64,000 nucleotides of DNA from Harmothoe impar (taxonomy: Eukaryota > Annelida > Polychaeta > Phyllodocida > Polynoidae). The stretch spans positions 43,648,281 through 43,712,280 of the forward strand of contig OX381718.1 of NCBI GenBank assembly GCA_947462335.1, given 5' to 3'. Below are positions 12,855-24,056 of this stretch, piece after piece. Made by a program: the position numbers and the translations under genes. Position 1 is the first letter of the stretch. Each line of letters begins with the position of its first letter. The notes below the pieces were generated by a model. It worked only from the letters and a program-made list of their open reading frames with translations. It was not told where the DNA came from and searched no databases.

Positions 12855-13300
12855 TGGAGAGACTGGGGACTGGGGACTGGGAGAGATTGGTGGAGACTGG
12901 GGGAGACTGGGGGAGACTGGGGAAGACTGGGTGGAGACTGGAAGAGACTGGCAGAGTGTCCGACAGAGATTAGAAAAGTCTGTGCGTGGGGGGGGGGGGG
13001 GACTGAGAGGTACCAGTACACACTAGAGATAATGGCAGAGACTCAGGTGGTGGTAGGGTACACTGGAGGGGAGGAGGAGGGGATGGTAGGGGGCACTAGG
13101 GTTACTAGGAGATGTGGCACTGGATACTGGAGGGACTTGAAGAGGCTCTGGACAAAGGACACTGGTGGGACTGGGAGAGGTGGCTGTGGGGTCGGCAGTG
13201 CTTACTGGAGGACACTCTGGTCACTGTGGGTTGGCTGGCAGTAGGCAGTGGACACTGGAGGGACTGAGAGATGTGGACACTGGAGGACAATATTGAGACT
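12855..13300. repeat. GGAGACTGG minisatellite region
   Basis: A tight array of GGGAGACTGG-like units of 10-11 bp at 12,855-12,960 grades into looser GGACACTGGAGGGACTG units up to about 13,300. The open frames over it are by-products of the repeat. Confidence 0.7.
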
Positions 13301-13779
13301 GATCGAGCTGGCTGGCTCAGTAAAGGCAGTATATACCTCCAGTATATACACACGTCCAGAATGTACACAGGTCTCCTGTGCCGCCAGTAAGCAGTAGGGG
13401 TGAATGCCCTGTGACCGTGCTCCTGTACTGCCAGCTGCCGCTCCTGTGACCTCCGCCTGGAGGGGGTGACGGGGGCTCTCCTCCTGTCCCTGGAGAGTGA
13501 TCAGAGCTTTGGATCTTAAAGCACCCAGGAAGACCCTGAGGCAACAGGGCTGTGTGTGGGGATCGGTGAGGTGGGGAGCCCTGGGGGTTGGGGGGGGGGG
13601 CTAGGTGACACGTGCCCTGCTTTTTTTTTGGGGGGGGGGGCGAGGTGGCAGTACTCACAGCTCTGAGGGTCCTGCTGCTGGAGGAGAGATGCTGCTGGAT
13701 ATGGTGGAGGGCGGAGGGGGGGGGGGGCACACTGCCTTCAGTGTATCCAATATAGGCCCACTACAGGCTAACTGGTGGT

Positions 13780-14430
13780 AGGCCTACTTGGTCCTGCTAT
13801 CAGTTGTGCACCAGAGATAGCAGTGGTGGTAGTAGTACTCCCTGGTATGGGGAACGCCCACAGTATACTAGAACCACTCACTGGCAGTAGTGGTAGTTGC
13901 ACCAAGAGATGAATGTATGTAAAACTCCCTTTACTCAAAATGTCGTCTGCTAAAGCCTGTCTGATGTCACTGACTACAGGCAGTTTGGGCTGGTTGCTGG
14001 TTGGTCCTGGTATTAGTAGTATTCCCCAGTATGAACCAACCCTCAGAGTAGGACCACCAACAGTGACTGGTAGCAGCACCAACAGATGAAGGCAACACTC
14101 TCTTTCAGTTTTACTGATTATGTCGTCTGCTTAAGCCTGATCCCATTCACCACAGGCAGTCTGGGATGGTGGTTGGATGGTCCTGGTACCAGAGCACCAC
14201 TGGAGACAGTATCCTCAATTATGAACTCCAAGTGAAACACTGGGGTGGTTATACCAACAGATGAATGTAAAACTCCAAATGTCGTCTGCTTCACTCTCCC
14301 TATGTCATTGTCGTCTGCCTCATCCCCCTCACCATGCTACAGTATGGGGATCCAGCTGGTGGTGTCACGGAGAGCAGACTACAGCTACACGTTGGTACTC
14401 CTGCTGCAGCAGACGACAACCAGCGTCTGA
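13780..14430. repeat. tandem repeat, 160-180 bp unit
   Basis: The landmark TGTCGTCTGC recurs at 13,941, 14,121 and 14,280. Around it recur CACAGGCAGT-TGGG-TGGT and CCAACAGATGAATG. About three to four diverged copies are present, and an isolated TGTCGTCTGC also occurs near 19,109. Confidence 0.65.
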
Positions 14431-14549
14431 GGAGGAGGATCCTACACTCTCCCCTCACTCTCCATTCACTGAGTGGGTTGTGGCTGCTGGTTACTGCTGC
14501 GGTTGACGCTTGGTGCTTGTAGTGCTTGCGGCACGCCCGGTACAAGCGT

Positions 14550-15514
14550 CAGGCGGGAGGCCCCTGGGCCGCTGTGCACTCGTAGTGGGAGGTGGTGGGG
14601 AGGGTAGGACGCGGGAATGAAGAAGACAACCTGTGGATGTGGTAGATATGATACCAGTGACTTGCAAGTGTTATAAGCCAAGGATAGGGTGATTGTCCTG
14701 GTGCTAGCCATGTATGATTACCATTGTCCAAGGGTTATAACACTTATGCAGCTTAAGGCTTATACCTCTTATGGAGCAGTTTATGTGCATAATATCTGAC
14801 TTACACTCATAGTAGGAGAGTGTGCTCAATGGATCTGCATGGTGTAGATACGTGAATGTGTTATTATATCAACTTCTTCTGCTATATCGAAACACATTAT
14901 CTTGCATCCTTTTCAAATCATAATGAAAAACAAATATGATTACCCCTTCCCCAGAAGAGAAGAAATGGTAATTTGGTATAGAACTCAGATTTCCCATTAA
15001 TTTGAATTAAAATAAATTGCTTTTCTATCGAGAAACTCCATCCACTTTATATTTTATATCACATGCGAAATATTTAGATAACCCTCTTTCCCCAGAAAAG
15101 AAGCCAACAGAGCCTGTATCCATATAGCGTTGATCAAACACACTATATACACTCCATGAGTTAGTCCCAGGTGCTGGGATGCTATACACTGTAGTCATCG
15201 CTCTCTGCATAAAACACCAGGTAGACATGGTTTATAGAAGACTGTCACAAGGTGTTAGATACCACGTCACAGCCCATCACCACTACATGATAACACACGG
15301 AGGCCGAGCCCACCAGGCAGCAGCCGGGTGTAGCAGGGACTCAGCTTATAGCTTAATTCATGCCTATCTCTGCATGGGACGTCTATACTAGAGGTCCCTT
15401 CCCTCCTGCCTTTCCACTTAGCACTCCATGCCATTCTGTCTCAGTATATAATTATGTCTCCCTACACTCCTATCGCTCTTCCTGATTCCTTTCTTGTTCC
15501 TCTCTCTCTCTCTC
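14550..15514. other. gene-free stretch
   Basis: No gene or structured repeat was recognised. Confidence 0.4.
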
Positions 15515-17263
15515 CCCAGGTAAAAAAATACCAGGGTTTATCATGATATAAATCATAATAGATTTACTGGGGTACTTTGGAACCAATCATAGTTTATATA
15601 CTGTGATAAATCATGATACCTAGCATTATAATATATTAGAGTATTTTCAATACCATGATATAGACTACGATTTTATATGGTTCTGATGTGTGATATATCA
15701 TGATATTTTGTGTCCTGTATACTATCATATTAACCAAGCTTCACAGATATACCATGATATCTACATGTGGTACACCATGGTAAATTTACTGTGGTACTTT
15801 GGAACAAACTATGGTTATTGTACTGTGATATTATCATAAGCGTTATACTGGTATATCATGGTATTGATTATGTCCAAAAGGAATCCATTTGAAGTAATTC
15901 CCATTTGGTTCCACATCAATTTTCACAAAGTATCCTAGTACCAAGACACATGTGTCATCCCAGAACTTAGAACATGATTCCAGGTACATTATTATTGTAA
16001 ACCATGAGTAGTTCTAAGTTACTATTGGATTGTGACAATGGTAACTCTCCACCCCTGTGGCTATATGCAAGACCTATTTACCACAAATGGGTGTTTGTAT
16101 CTTTTCAAGTGCTTCCTTCAGTATATTGTCATTTATTTTGGAAACTTTTGTCAAAAGTACATCTGGATCAGATTGTTCATGGCTTTAATGTTTCAGTTAT
16201 TCCAAAATTATTATCATTTTAACAATTATACATATCATTTATGATTTGAACACCCCAGAAAAGTCATCTCACATACCAAATACCACCTAGTGGGAGGGAA
16301 TTGAACTATGTTACTATAGTTTACCATGGTATACCATGGTATACCATGGTACCATGTGCTTTCTATATCCCCTATTATCGACCAGAGCACATTCTATTTC
16401 TGCTGTGTGCAAGCAATCTACTGTATCATATCATATGACATACTGTAATATTATGCTTTAACCCTTATATTTTGTATATTTTATAATATCCAGACCTATT
16501 TGTGTCCAGATAATGCATAATATCCACAAAATCATCCTACAGTGTTAATCCCCATAGACACACCAAAATGGCTGATTATCACTTAAAGAGGGATCTGAAT
16601 TTAAATATCTAGATGTCCAGGTGGTGCCTGGTAAGGTTGCTGATCATTGAATGTATGACATTATTTAGAATTCTTAATTATTTCAGCAATTATGGATGTT
16701 TTACTTGACATAGACCAGGCTGCCACCTAGTATGAGAGAATTGGACTATGTTACTCTAGTTTATCATGGTATACCATGGTTTACCATGATTTATGAGTGG
16801 GGTAAAATAGATTGGTTTATTCTGGTATATCCTAATAGATTATGGTTCAAAGACGTGGTCTTACCATGATACAGAGGAAGCATGGTATCCAATATTGCTA
16901 TAAAACTATGGTAGACCATATATATATCTTAGATGTAAATATCACAATTTACTCTAGTATATCATAGTTCACTATAGTATCTGAACCATGGTTTATCATC
17001 AGTTTAATGTACTGTAATAAATGTGAGTAATGGCTATGATGAGATTATCATAATATAAAAGGAATATTGTGGTATCTTGATAGATTATGGAATACTATGA
17101 TTTTAGAATCATTGTAGATCATGGGTTTGGTATATCACAGTAAATTATGGTTATATATACCACAAAATAACAGGGTATACTATGGTACACTAGGGTATAC
17201 CATGATGTATTCCGGTTTACTAGAGTAGATCATGATATTTACCGTGGTACTTTTTTACCTGGG
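15515..17263. mobile_element. non-autonomous TIR element rich in CCATGGTA palindromes
   Basis: The left end CCCAGGTAAAAAAATACCA matches the reverse complement of the right end (CCCAGGTAAAAAAGTACCA). TATCATGATA- and TACCATGGTA-type palindromes repeat throughout the 1.75 kb interior, and no open frame is present. CT-rich microsatellite lies on both sides. It is probably a MITE-like or satellite-like element, but the superfamily cannot be assigned. Confidence 0.6.
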
Positions 17264-17314
17264 TCTGACCCTCTATGTCTCTGTTTGTCTGTTTGTCTCC
17301 CTCTCTGGCTCTAT

Positions 17315-17316
<2 letters not shown>

Positions 17317-17357
<41 letters not shown>

Positions 17358-17470
17358 ATCCCCCCATCCCATCTCTCTCTCTGTCTCTCTCTCTACCCCA
17401 ATCCCCCATCCCACCTCTCTGTCTCTGTCTCTGTCTCTGTCTCTGTCTCCCTCTCCCCTCTCTATCTCCC

Positions 17471-17502
<32 letters not shown>

Positions 17503-17511
17503 CCTCTCTCT

Positions 17512-17563
<52 letters not shown>

Positions 17564-17580
17564 CCTCCCCCCTCTCTCTC
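17317..17580 (+). repeat. (CT)n microsatellite
   Basis: A long CT tract interrupted by CCCC and GT steps. The Ser/Leu and Arg/Glu frames over it are not genes. Confidence 0.95.
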
Positions 17581-17836
17581 ATCTTCCTACCAATTCTATA
17601 GTTTCCCCCGTTATACATGACTCCAGCAGCTGCCAAACTGCCATGTCACGTAAAGTCCCCTGACTCAGTGGCATGTTCTCCCTGGTTCTCTGAGACCACG
17701 TGCAGCATAATCTATTTTCTCTGGCATCATGTCAGGCAGAAAGGTATACATGAAGAGGATCCATACAAAAGCCACACTGCCTTCATGATATATACCGTGT
17801 GTAGGTGAGTAAGTATAGGGACATGATGCCATCAAG

Positions 17837-18066
17837 TTAACCCTTTATGGGTGACATAATGCATTAATGCATCATAACCTTGGTTGTCATGATGCATGAA
17901 TGCACCCCTACAGGGCTATATTCAAGCATCATGCCAAGCCTATGGGATTGAGACAACCACAAGGTTCGACATTATGCACTATTGTAGTACTGGCGAGTTA
18001 CTCGCCAGGGCTGCATCAGGACGACAAATGTAATCGTTTAGCAACATGCCGTCCTAAAATGGTAAC
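17837..18066. repeat. dispersed hairpin repeat, full length
   Basis: It starts TTAACCCTTTATGGGTGAC and ends GCCGTCCTAAAATGGTAAC. The GGCGAGTTACTCGCC palindrome is intact. Confidence 0.8.
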
Positions 18067-19590
18067 GGGGTGCATGCATGCATAGTAGAAGGTTTGAAAC
18101 TTTTGATACAAAGATAATGTATACAGTATACGCACTCTTCAACTCTTCAAGTGGTCGATAATGAATGTAAAAAGGCCAACATTTGTTCATAGAAGGGACT
18201 GGGATATAGCGAGCATGCAGCTCCTGACAAGCCACAGGTGGTATGCATGAACCAAGTATACTTAACTTATAAAGTATCAGGACTCTACTTTACTCTTTTG
18301 TCCAAGAATCAGAGAATGAATGCAGAGGGCAGGTGTGTTTCAGGAAACACACTCTGAGGTACGTACGTAGGTCGAATTATTGTTTCCCTTTTGAATCTCA
18401 GCTTGGGCCAATAAATAGGTGGGTTTCAAACACTTTTTTTAAAGAGGTTTATTGACCAAAATTTCATGTAAATGTAAAACACGTTCTTCCATAATGGTCA
18501 TGAAATATATACAACTAAGTACAATGATATTATTGCATCAGCGTCATTAGGATAATCCTTGCAGATCAATTTAGTGTTCATTTGGGTGTTCGTATAAATC
18601 ATACAATACTATGAAATATCACTGAAGATTTTTCTTTGTCAATTGCTACTACTTTGTATCATATGCCTTTAGTCCTGAGAATCAAGGTAGGGTAGGTCCG
18701 ATTTTGTTATTTTTCTAACTGTTAAATATACCCGTAATGAATCATTGGTCGGGTTGCTTGATACACACATTTTGTGGTTGTTTCTTTCGCCCTTGAAAGT
18801 TAGCAGTGAGTGCGTTTTTGGTAGCAATGGTTATTCACGAATTACGATATGGAATAGTGAATCGATATATTAATGACTTGTAAATTGTAGGCCTAGTTAG
18901 GTTTTTCCTAAATAGATAGTACTTAAATGAATCACCAAAAATTGGAATAAAAAGTCTGAGGTCGGTTCTGCATTGTAGCTATACTATAGTGACACTGGTA
19001 AGAACGATATAGTATCATGGTGACATCTAAACCAAATAGAACCCAACCATTCTATCAGCTCCGTTTTGCCGCCTTTTACTGTAGACAGAAACATGAGTTC
19101 TGACTAAAATGTCGTCTGCTGCCCAATCTGCTGTGGCGCCCCCTGGTGTGTCGTGGCGCAGTCAGCCGTGAACGCCGTCACAGCGTCCCCCCGAGCGAGT
19201 ACCCCAGAGCGTATAGGGACGAACTCGCCCATGTGCCTGGGCATCTATACCATGCATGATCTTAAGGATCATTCAGACTCAAAACCGTGTATAAACCCCT
19301 TGAGACTTCGTATACGTCATTTACAACATGTAATCAATGCTCACATAAGTATGGAAGTGATTGACCAAGCCATATTGATACTGCAGCCCTCCACAAAATG
19401 GATATCTCTACATTGAAAATGACAGAGTTCTGTCCTAATGACATTCATTTATTGAGGATGGTGTATGAACTCCTCCCCAGACTTAGTCATTGTTAGGTTG
19501 GGGACATTTCCATACTGTAACATATCAACATATCAGAGTGGGTTATCATTATAATTTCTATGATAACTTAGGAAATGAATAGCCGACACT
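18067..19590. other. gene-free stretch
   Basis: Mostly AT-rich, with a short CpG-rich patch near 19,130-19,230. No gene was recognised. Confidence 0.4.
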
Positions 19591-19690
19591 TGCCTGGTTA
19601 GCTCAGTCAGTTGCGTGCCTGCCTCTAAATCTGAGGGGTCGAGTTTTTGACACTCTCCTTGGAAAACTTACTAAAATGTTATCAAAATTT
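19591..19690 (+). repeat. tRNA-derived SINE head
   Basis: The block starting GCCTGGTTAGCTCAGTCAG looks like a tRNA A-box. About 35 bp on, GGGTCGAGTTTTTGAC resembles a degraded B-box. The anticodon stem and 3' acceptor do not pair, so it is a retroposed relic and not a working tRNA gene. Confidence 0.6.
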
Positions 19691-19913
19691 AGCCCTCAAC
19701 TAACACACACCAGGGGGGGGGGGTTATGTGAATTTATAAAGATGCTGAGAATGTCCACCAGGTGGGGTTAGTGAGTTTCTAAAGGTTCTGAGCATCTCCA
19801 CAGGGTCCCGCCACCAGTTTGTCCGAATTATCCCTAAACACAGAGGTACTATTGCATGAACATACATACAGTATTACACTGCATCTTAACAGAGGGGGGT
19901 AGGGATCTATGTG

Positions 19914-20354
19914 AGTAGTATAGTATGTATCGGAACGGGACTATAGTTAACTACTGTTTATTACTCAATCAACATGCAGCCAATCAGAGGCCTCCATTTG
20001 GTCACGTGACCCGTTGCCATGGTAACGTGACCTACTTAGGGCTCTCAGCCAATCAGAAGCCAGCATTCTGGGTGACCTACTGACCTACTTAGAAGCTCTC
20101 AGCCAATCAGAGGCTGGCATTCTGGTAACCATGGTAACGTGACCTACTTACGTCACGTGACCTACTTAGGCTCAGCCAATCAGAAGCCGGCATTCTGGTA
20201 ACTAGGGTAACGTGACCTACTTAGGGTTTGTTTGTAAACAACACCACGTGGCTCTCTTGTTTGTAAACAACACCACGTGACACGTGACTGTTTGTAAACA
20301 AACAAACAAAGAAAAAGTTATGTAACTTATATATAGAAATAAAAACACAACAAG
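19914..20354 (+). repeat. E1 left TIR
   Basis: It pairs with 30,027-30,447 at high identity, with a small insertion near the inner end. The outermost 98 bp match the E2 terminus with two mismatches. The interior holds about three 60-bp direct repeats, each with CAGCCAATCAGA (NF-Y type), GCATTCTGGTAAC and ACGTGACCTACTTAGG. TTTGTAAACAACACCACGTG blocks (FOX-like plus E-box) follow. Confidence 0.95.
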
Positions 20355-20416
20355 ATAATTTCTTTTCTTTTCATTTTATTCTTTATTTTCATTTCAATCA
20401 GAAAAAACACACAAGT

Positions 20417-20716
20417 TTATGCTTTTTTAGCTTGCTTCTTCGATTTGCAGCAACTCAACAGGCCGCAAAGTCTCACGCCGCCGTCACTCGCACCACCACA
20501 CCCCGGACGACTTCTCTCCAATAGACATTGCACGACTTTGGATAAATCCAACACCATTTCGGCAAGGCAGAGAATCTTTGCCTCCATGAAACGGCCGCCA
20601 TCGCAACAACCCGTCACAACAGCATCATCGATAGCTTCTGACTCACGGCCCGGTCGCTCAGCTTTGGGATTTTGCTCATGCGCATGACGCACTTCTTGGG
20701 GTTTCTTGTTCGACAT
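20417..20716 (-). CDS. small E1 protein, unknown (99 aa)
   Basis: This is the last leftward frame before the left TIR. It starts at a clear ATG and overlaps the protease 3' end by about 100 bp in another frame. The N-terminus is charged. Residues 46-70 form a likely amphipathic or hydrophobic helix (AKILCLAEMVLDLSKVVQCL), and the C-terminus ends in a Cys pair followed by a Lys-rich tail. Membrane association is possible but not shown. I do not recognise a family. The terminal position, intact frame and nearby TTTATT (AATAAA on the coding strand) support a real gene. Confidence 0.5.
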   Translation of the reverse strand: MSNKKPQEVRHAHEQNPKAERPGRESEAIDDAVVTGCCDGGRFMEAKILCLAEMVLDLSKVVQCLLERSRPGCGGASDGGVRLCGLLSCCKSKKQAKKA

Positions 20717-21066
20717 GCTTCCATTAGGAAATTAACGCAATGAGGTCCACAGGTGTCAGCAGAAGTGTCTTGTAGTTGAATGCGGTTTCTTTGCCACTTG
20801 AACGGAGCAGAGCGTTCCACGAAAGACAAGAACTCCGCACTCAGCGGCGGTAAGCCGAAGGAATCAAAGTAGTACACTTCACCCGTGCTCGACACGTAAA
20901 ACGCCACCCAATGCTGACCTGGTAAATGTTGCGGATCTGTGTTGCTCACGAAACAAGTGTCTTTGATAGGGTGCTTCGGAATAGTGTCACAAGAGAAAAC
21001 GCCCAGGAAACGATGTTTTGTGTGAACGTTTTCCTTCAACACTCTGCTTATTTCAAGCGTGTTCAT
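20614..21066 (-). CDS. adenain-like cysteine protease
   Basis: A maturation protease of the adenovirus/Ulp1 (C5/C48) type, expected to cleave capsid and core precursors inside the particle. Numbered from the ATG at 21,064-21,066 (150 aa), the conserved residues are His52 in GQHWVAFYV, Asp68 in YYFDSFG, Gln99 and Cys106 in TCGPHC. The spacing of seven between Gln and Cys equals that known for adenain. The frame is open further upstream, but that part lies inside the hexon gene and begins with non-family sequence, so I chose this ATG. It lies 29 nt behind the hexon stop. Confidence 0.9.
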   Translation of the reverse strand: MNTLEISRVLKENVHTKHRFLGVFSCDTIPKHPIKDTCFVSNTDPQHLPGQHWVAFYVSSTGEVYYFDSFGLPPLSAEFLSFVERSAPFKWQRNRIQLQDTSADTCGPHCVNFLMEACRTRNPKKCVMRMSKIPKLSDRAVSQKLSMMLL

Positions 21067-21095
21067 ACGATACGCCAAGTACCGCCGTCTTGTCT

Positions 21096-22403
21096 TCAGT
21101 TCATGTGGTAGTCGGTGATGGGGTGTCGATCTCGGGTCAGCTCGACGACGTTGTCGTACACCAAGTAGAGTAGCACCGTTGTTGTCGCTTGTAGCGCCGA
21201 GCGGAAACTGACTTCCACCCTCAGCTGACCCGCTCTTATAAGGTTCACGCGACACCCGTCGTGCGATCTGTCTGGGGTTAAGTCGAGGGGGAACACCGTG
21301 TAACCGTTCAGGAATTGATCGTATGAAATACCGCAGGAGCGCGCGCCCTCGTACATCCCCGTTTCCGTGTGTAGCGCCAAGTACTCTCTCACGGCCGCTT
21401 TGGTCTTAAAGTCGGGCACGTAGGCGTCGTTCGGCACTTTCTGATCGTTCACTATCACTTGAAGCGAGCTGATGTCGTAATGCTTCATCTCGAACGGGTT
21501 CTTGGTGTAGCTACCGTTGAAGGCGTCGTGGTCCAGGAAGCAAATCATCATCGACTTGGGAAGCTGGCCTGTGTTGGAGTGCGTGTAGCTGTGATCTCTG
21601 TTACCTTGAGGGATGGCGTACGTCGTCACCTCCACTCTGTTCACCGGGTAGTCGAAGGGCCCGTGTTCTATCACCGCTCTCTCGTGCGTTTCCGCTACAG
21701 CGTCCGCCACCAGCACGCGTCGCACGTAGAGCTTTGCTTTGTAGATCTTCAAGCTGTAGCCTCCGTCAGCGGCGCACATCAGATAGAAAGAGGGCGCCGC
21801 CTGTTTCAGAGTGAGATTGATTTCTGTCTCTCCAACGATGAGCTTCGGTTGATGAGCCAGGTCAAAGTGCAGTCGCGCCATCAGCGAAAAGCGCTTGTTG
21901 GAGATTAGCTTCTTGCGCGCTTTGTACCCCGCATTCGCGTCAGTCAACGTGTCAAACTGACCGGGCGTATCTTCATGCCACCCCTGGGCGCTCATGACGC
22001 CGTCCTTCACGTCTTTGTTGTAGTTGAGTAACCCTTCCAAGTAAGCTCGGTAAGGGTAGGTCTCGGTGTTGCCAGACACTTTGAAACCGCCGATGGAGAC
22101 TTGGACGTCTTTGAAGAGCGAGTGAGCCAAGTTGTTCACCGGAGCTACCGCGTCGGTGTCCTCGATCGCCGCTCCGTTCGCTTTCAGCACTTGACATTCC
22201 AGATGAAGGTAATTCTCGTTCAGGTCTGTGTACTCTTGCGACTTGTTGATGGTGAAATTTATGTTACCTCCATCCTCTAAAGAGTTTTTTGTTTCTATCC
22301 CCAGGAAAGACGACTTTAAGATAGTAGTCTGAGTCGGCGCTACGGTGGGCAGGTCGAGCTCAGAGAGCGCGCACTCGTTACTGCTCTCGTGTACGTAAGC
22401 CAT
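21096..22403 (-). CDS. major capsid protein (hexon, double jelly-roll)
   Basis: A 435-residue protein of Polinton hexon type. The conserved block at residues 89-129 includes VNNLAHSLFKDV and YPYRAYLEGLLNYN, a signature I know from Polinton/adintovirus hexons. It forms the pseudo-hexagonal capsid lattice. The ATG at 22,403 sits about 50 nt downstream of a TATAAATAAAAAG box. No breaks were seen. Neighbours are the pX-like gene upstream and the protease downstream, the usual morphogenesis order. Confidence 0.92.
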   Translation of the reverse strand: MAYVHESSNECALSELDLPTVAPTQTTILKSSFLGIETKNSLEDGGNINFTINKSQEYTDLNENYLHLECQVLKANGAAIEDTDAVAPVNNLAHSLFKDVQVSIGGFKVSGNTETYPYRAYLEGLLNYNKDVKDGVMSAQGWHEDTPGQFDTLTDANAGYKARKKLISNKRFSLMARLHFDLAHQPKLIVGETEINLTLKQAAPSFYLMCAADGGYSLKIYKAKLYVRRVLVADAVAETHERAVIEHGPFDYPVNRVEVTTYAIPQGNRDHSYTHSNTGQLPKSMMICFLDHDAFNGSYTKNPFEMKHYDISSLQVIVNDQKVPNDAYVPDFKTKAAVREYLALHTETGMYEGARSCGISYDQFLNGYTVFPLDLTPDRSHDGCRVNLIRAGQLRVEVSFRSALQATTTVLLYLVYDNVVELTRDRHPITDYHMN

Positions 22404-22452
22404 TGTGTTCTCTCTTCACGCGGCCGACAGACTGACGCCGGCCGCCTCCAGT

Positions 22453-22466
22453 CTTTTTATTTATAC
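22453..22466 (-). promoter_or_regulatory. combined TATA box and poly(A) signal before hexon
   Basis: On the coding strand the sequence reads GTATAAATAAAAAG in the only sizeable gap (79 bp) of the structural cluster. TATAAATA is placed to serve the hexon ATG about 50 nt downstream. The embedded AATAAA could end the upstream pX-like transcript. Confidence 0.5.
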
Positions 22467-22482
22467 CTGAACGCCTAGGCGC

Positions 22483-22908
22483 TTACCGGTCGAATACATC
22501 CCCTCTACGTCTCTTGCAAGAGCCACCGCCCGTCTGAGCAGAATGCCGGCGACGTTTCGACCCTTTCTTAGACGCGACAGTCGTCTTTCCTCCCGAGAAC
22601 GCCGTACTCGCCAGTCTCTTCAGAGCGCCTGCGCCTCGGTCTTTCACGCTGCTCTTTAAAGTCCGACCCGCCAGCACATCTTTAGCTACGCCCACACCGG
22701 CGCGGAGCAGCGTTTTTCCCACCGACTTCAATAGCGGGGTAGCCGAGCGCATCAGACCTAACAGAGCGCCGCCCAAACCGTGCCCGCTCTGGAAAGAGCG
22801 CCCGCTGTACACGTTGACGCCGTTGCCCAGCTGCGCGTTGTAGTAATCGCTGTACCCTCTGCCGACGGTGCGCCTGGGTGGAAAGTACGGAACGCGTTGA
22901 CGCATCAT
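22483..22908 (-). CDS. pX/core-protein-like basic virion protein (141 aa)
   Basis: The start is an ATGATG pair. A Gly-rich segment at residues 43-52 (GHGLGGALLG) leads into a long amphipathic helix with TPLLKSVGKTLLRAG and VAKDVLAGRTLK. The tail is strongly basic (SKKGSKRRR, CKRRRGD). This pattern matches the short core or pX-like protein between penton and hexon in other Polintons. It probably binds DNA or lyses membranes inside the virion. The start lies 11 nt from the penton stop. Confidence 0.8.
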   Translation of the reverse strand: MMRQRVPYFPPRRTVGRGYSDYYNAQLGNGVNVYSGRSFQSGHGLGGALLGLMRSATPLLKSVGKTLLRAGVGVAKDVLAGRTLKSSVKDRGAGALKRLASTAFSGGKTTVASKKGSKRRRHSAQTGGGSCKRRRGDVFDR

Positions 22909-22919
22909 TTTTCTCTCTT

Positions 22920-24038
22920 TCAGCGCTCAATAGGTCTCAGATGAAGTGTCACGGTCACCTCGCCTCTACCGAATGGGATGGAATGACCGGATCGGTCTCT
23001 TAAATAGATGCCGAACTCGGTAAACCTCTTGGATTTCAAGGGGAAATAATCCAAATGGGGAAAACTGATAGCTTGCACGCCACCTCGACGCTTTCCGCCT
23101 CTGTCCACCGCGACGCAGCGCAACAGCGGCACTTGCATGTCACCCACACGTCTCTCCTGGATCATGTCGGTGTATATGTACACAGAGTGCACGTCCCCGT
23201 AAACATCCATCGAGTAGGCGCCGGTAGTCGGCGACGCGAAACACGTCTTCTCTCCGAAGCCTAGAACGCATGCGAGATGCTGACTCAGCAGGACAGCACA
23301 GTGTCTCGGCGGTTTGATGGTGACGCGTTTCGTCTTGGCGTCGTACGATAAGATCCGCATCGGTTTGAGCAAGAAGCTGTCGCCCTCTAGTCTGTCATCT
23401 CGCAACGTCTCACTCAAGCGCTCGATTAGGGTGTGGTTGCTTCCGGTGAAAATAGGAGGTATCTCGAATATGTTTGGCATGAAACTGCGCACTCCCATGT
23501 CTTTCTCCATCTCTTCGATCATCTGTCTTGCTTGATCGCTGATCGCCTTCTTCTTCACCGCCGGGGACAAGAACTGCTTGTATACGGCATTCGTCTGTCT
23601 CAAGTCGACCTCTCTCTTGAACCTTTTTGTTTCCGGTTTCAATTGCTGCTCTTCCGACGTGTCTGATATCTCTTCCACCGTTACATAGCTCGCTTCCTTC
23701 CAGCTCAGCGGGAATTTTGAGCTGAACGTTAGCTTGCTCAGACCGTTCGCGTTTTTCATTCCCCTCCAGTCTACCTGTGGTTTTTTTCCTTCGGCGAATT
23801 TAGTTTCTTTTAAAACCTGGATCGCCTCCTCTAGCGAACCCTTGGTGCGCAGAGGAACAACGATGATCAAGTCGTCGTCGTGCACGTTAGTCCATTCTGT
23901 AGGGAGGATGATCTCAGTCAGAGCCGCTTCGTACGCTTCGGGCAGAAGGAGCGGCGAGTCGAAGTGAGTTCGGAAAGACGTCAAGCTGTTGTCAGGATAA
24001 TACTCCATAGAGCTGTTGCTAGGTAGAGTGATGTTCAT
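22920..24038 (-). CDS. penton / minor capsid protein (single jelly-roll)
   Basis: A 372-residue protein opening with TLPSNSSMEYYPDNSLTSFR and continuing to AALTEIILPTEWTNV. This N-terminal signature is typical of Polinton minor capsid proteins that occupy the vertices. The middle (about residues 100-190) is less conserved and charged. The ATG follows directly on an 18-base A tract on the coding strand. The frame is intact. Confidence 0.9.
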   Translation of the reverse strand: MNITLPSNSSMEYYPDNSLTSFRTHFDSPLLLPEAYEAALTEIILPTEWTNVHDDDLIIVVPLRTKGSLEEAIQVLKETKFAEGKKPQVDWRGMKNANGLSKLTFSSKFPLSWKEASYVTVEEISDTSEEQQLKPETKRFKREVDLRQTNAVYKQFLSPAVKKKAISDQARQMIEEMEKDMGVRSFMPNIFEIPPIFTGSNHTLIERLSETLRDDRLEGDSFLLKPMRILSYDAKTKRVTIKPPRHCAVLLSQHLACVLGFGEKTCFASPTTGAYSMDVYGDVHSVYIYTDMIQERRVGDMQVPLLRCVAVDRGGKRRGGVQAISFPHLDYFPLKSKRFTEFGIYLRDRSGHSIPFGRGEVTVTLHLRPIER

Positions 24039-24056
24039 TTTTTTTTTTTTTTTTTC

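Noticed and set aside
13317..13730. 137-codon Pro/Ser-rich minus-strand frame
   Set aside because: G-rich low-complexity sequence on the plus strand explains it; no domain or splice partner.
17220..17663. Ser/Leu and Arg/Glu frames of 110-143 codons
   Set aside because: Translation of the (CT)n tract.
19591..19690. Functional tRNA gene
   Set aside because: The A-box is good but the B-box is degraded and the acceptor stem does not pair; a SINE head fits better.
21459..21908. 149-codon plus-strand frame
   Set aside because: Shadow of the hexon gene on the opposite strand.
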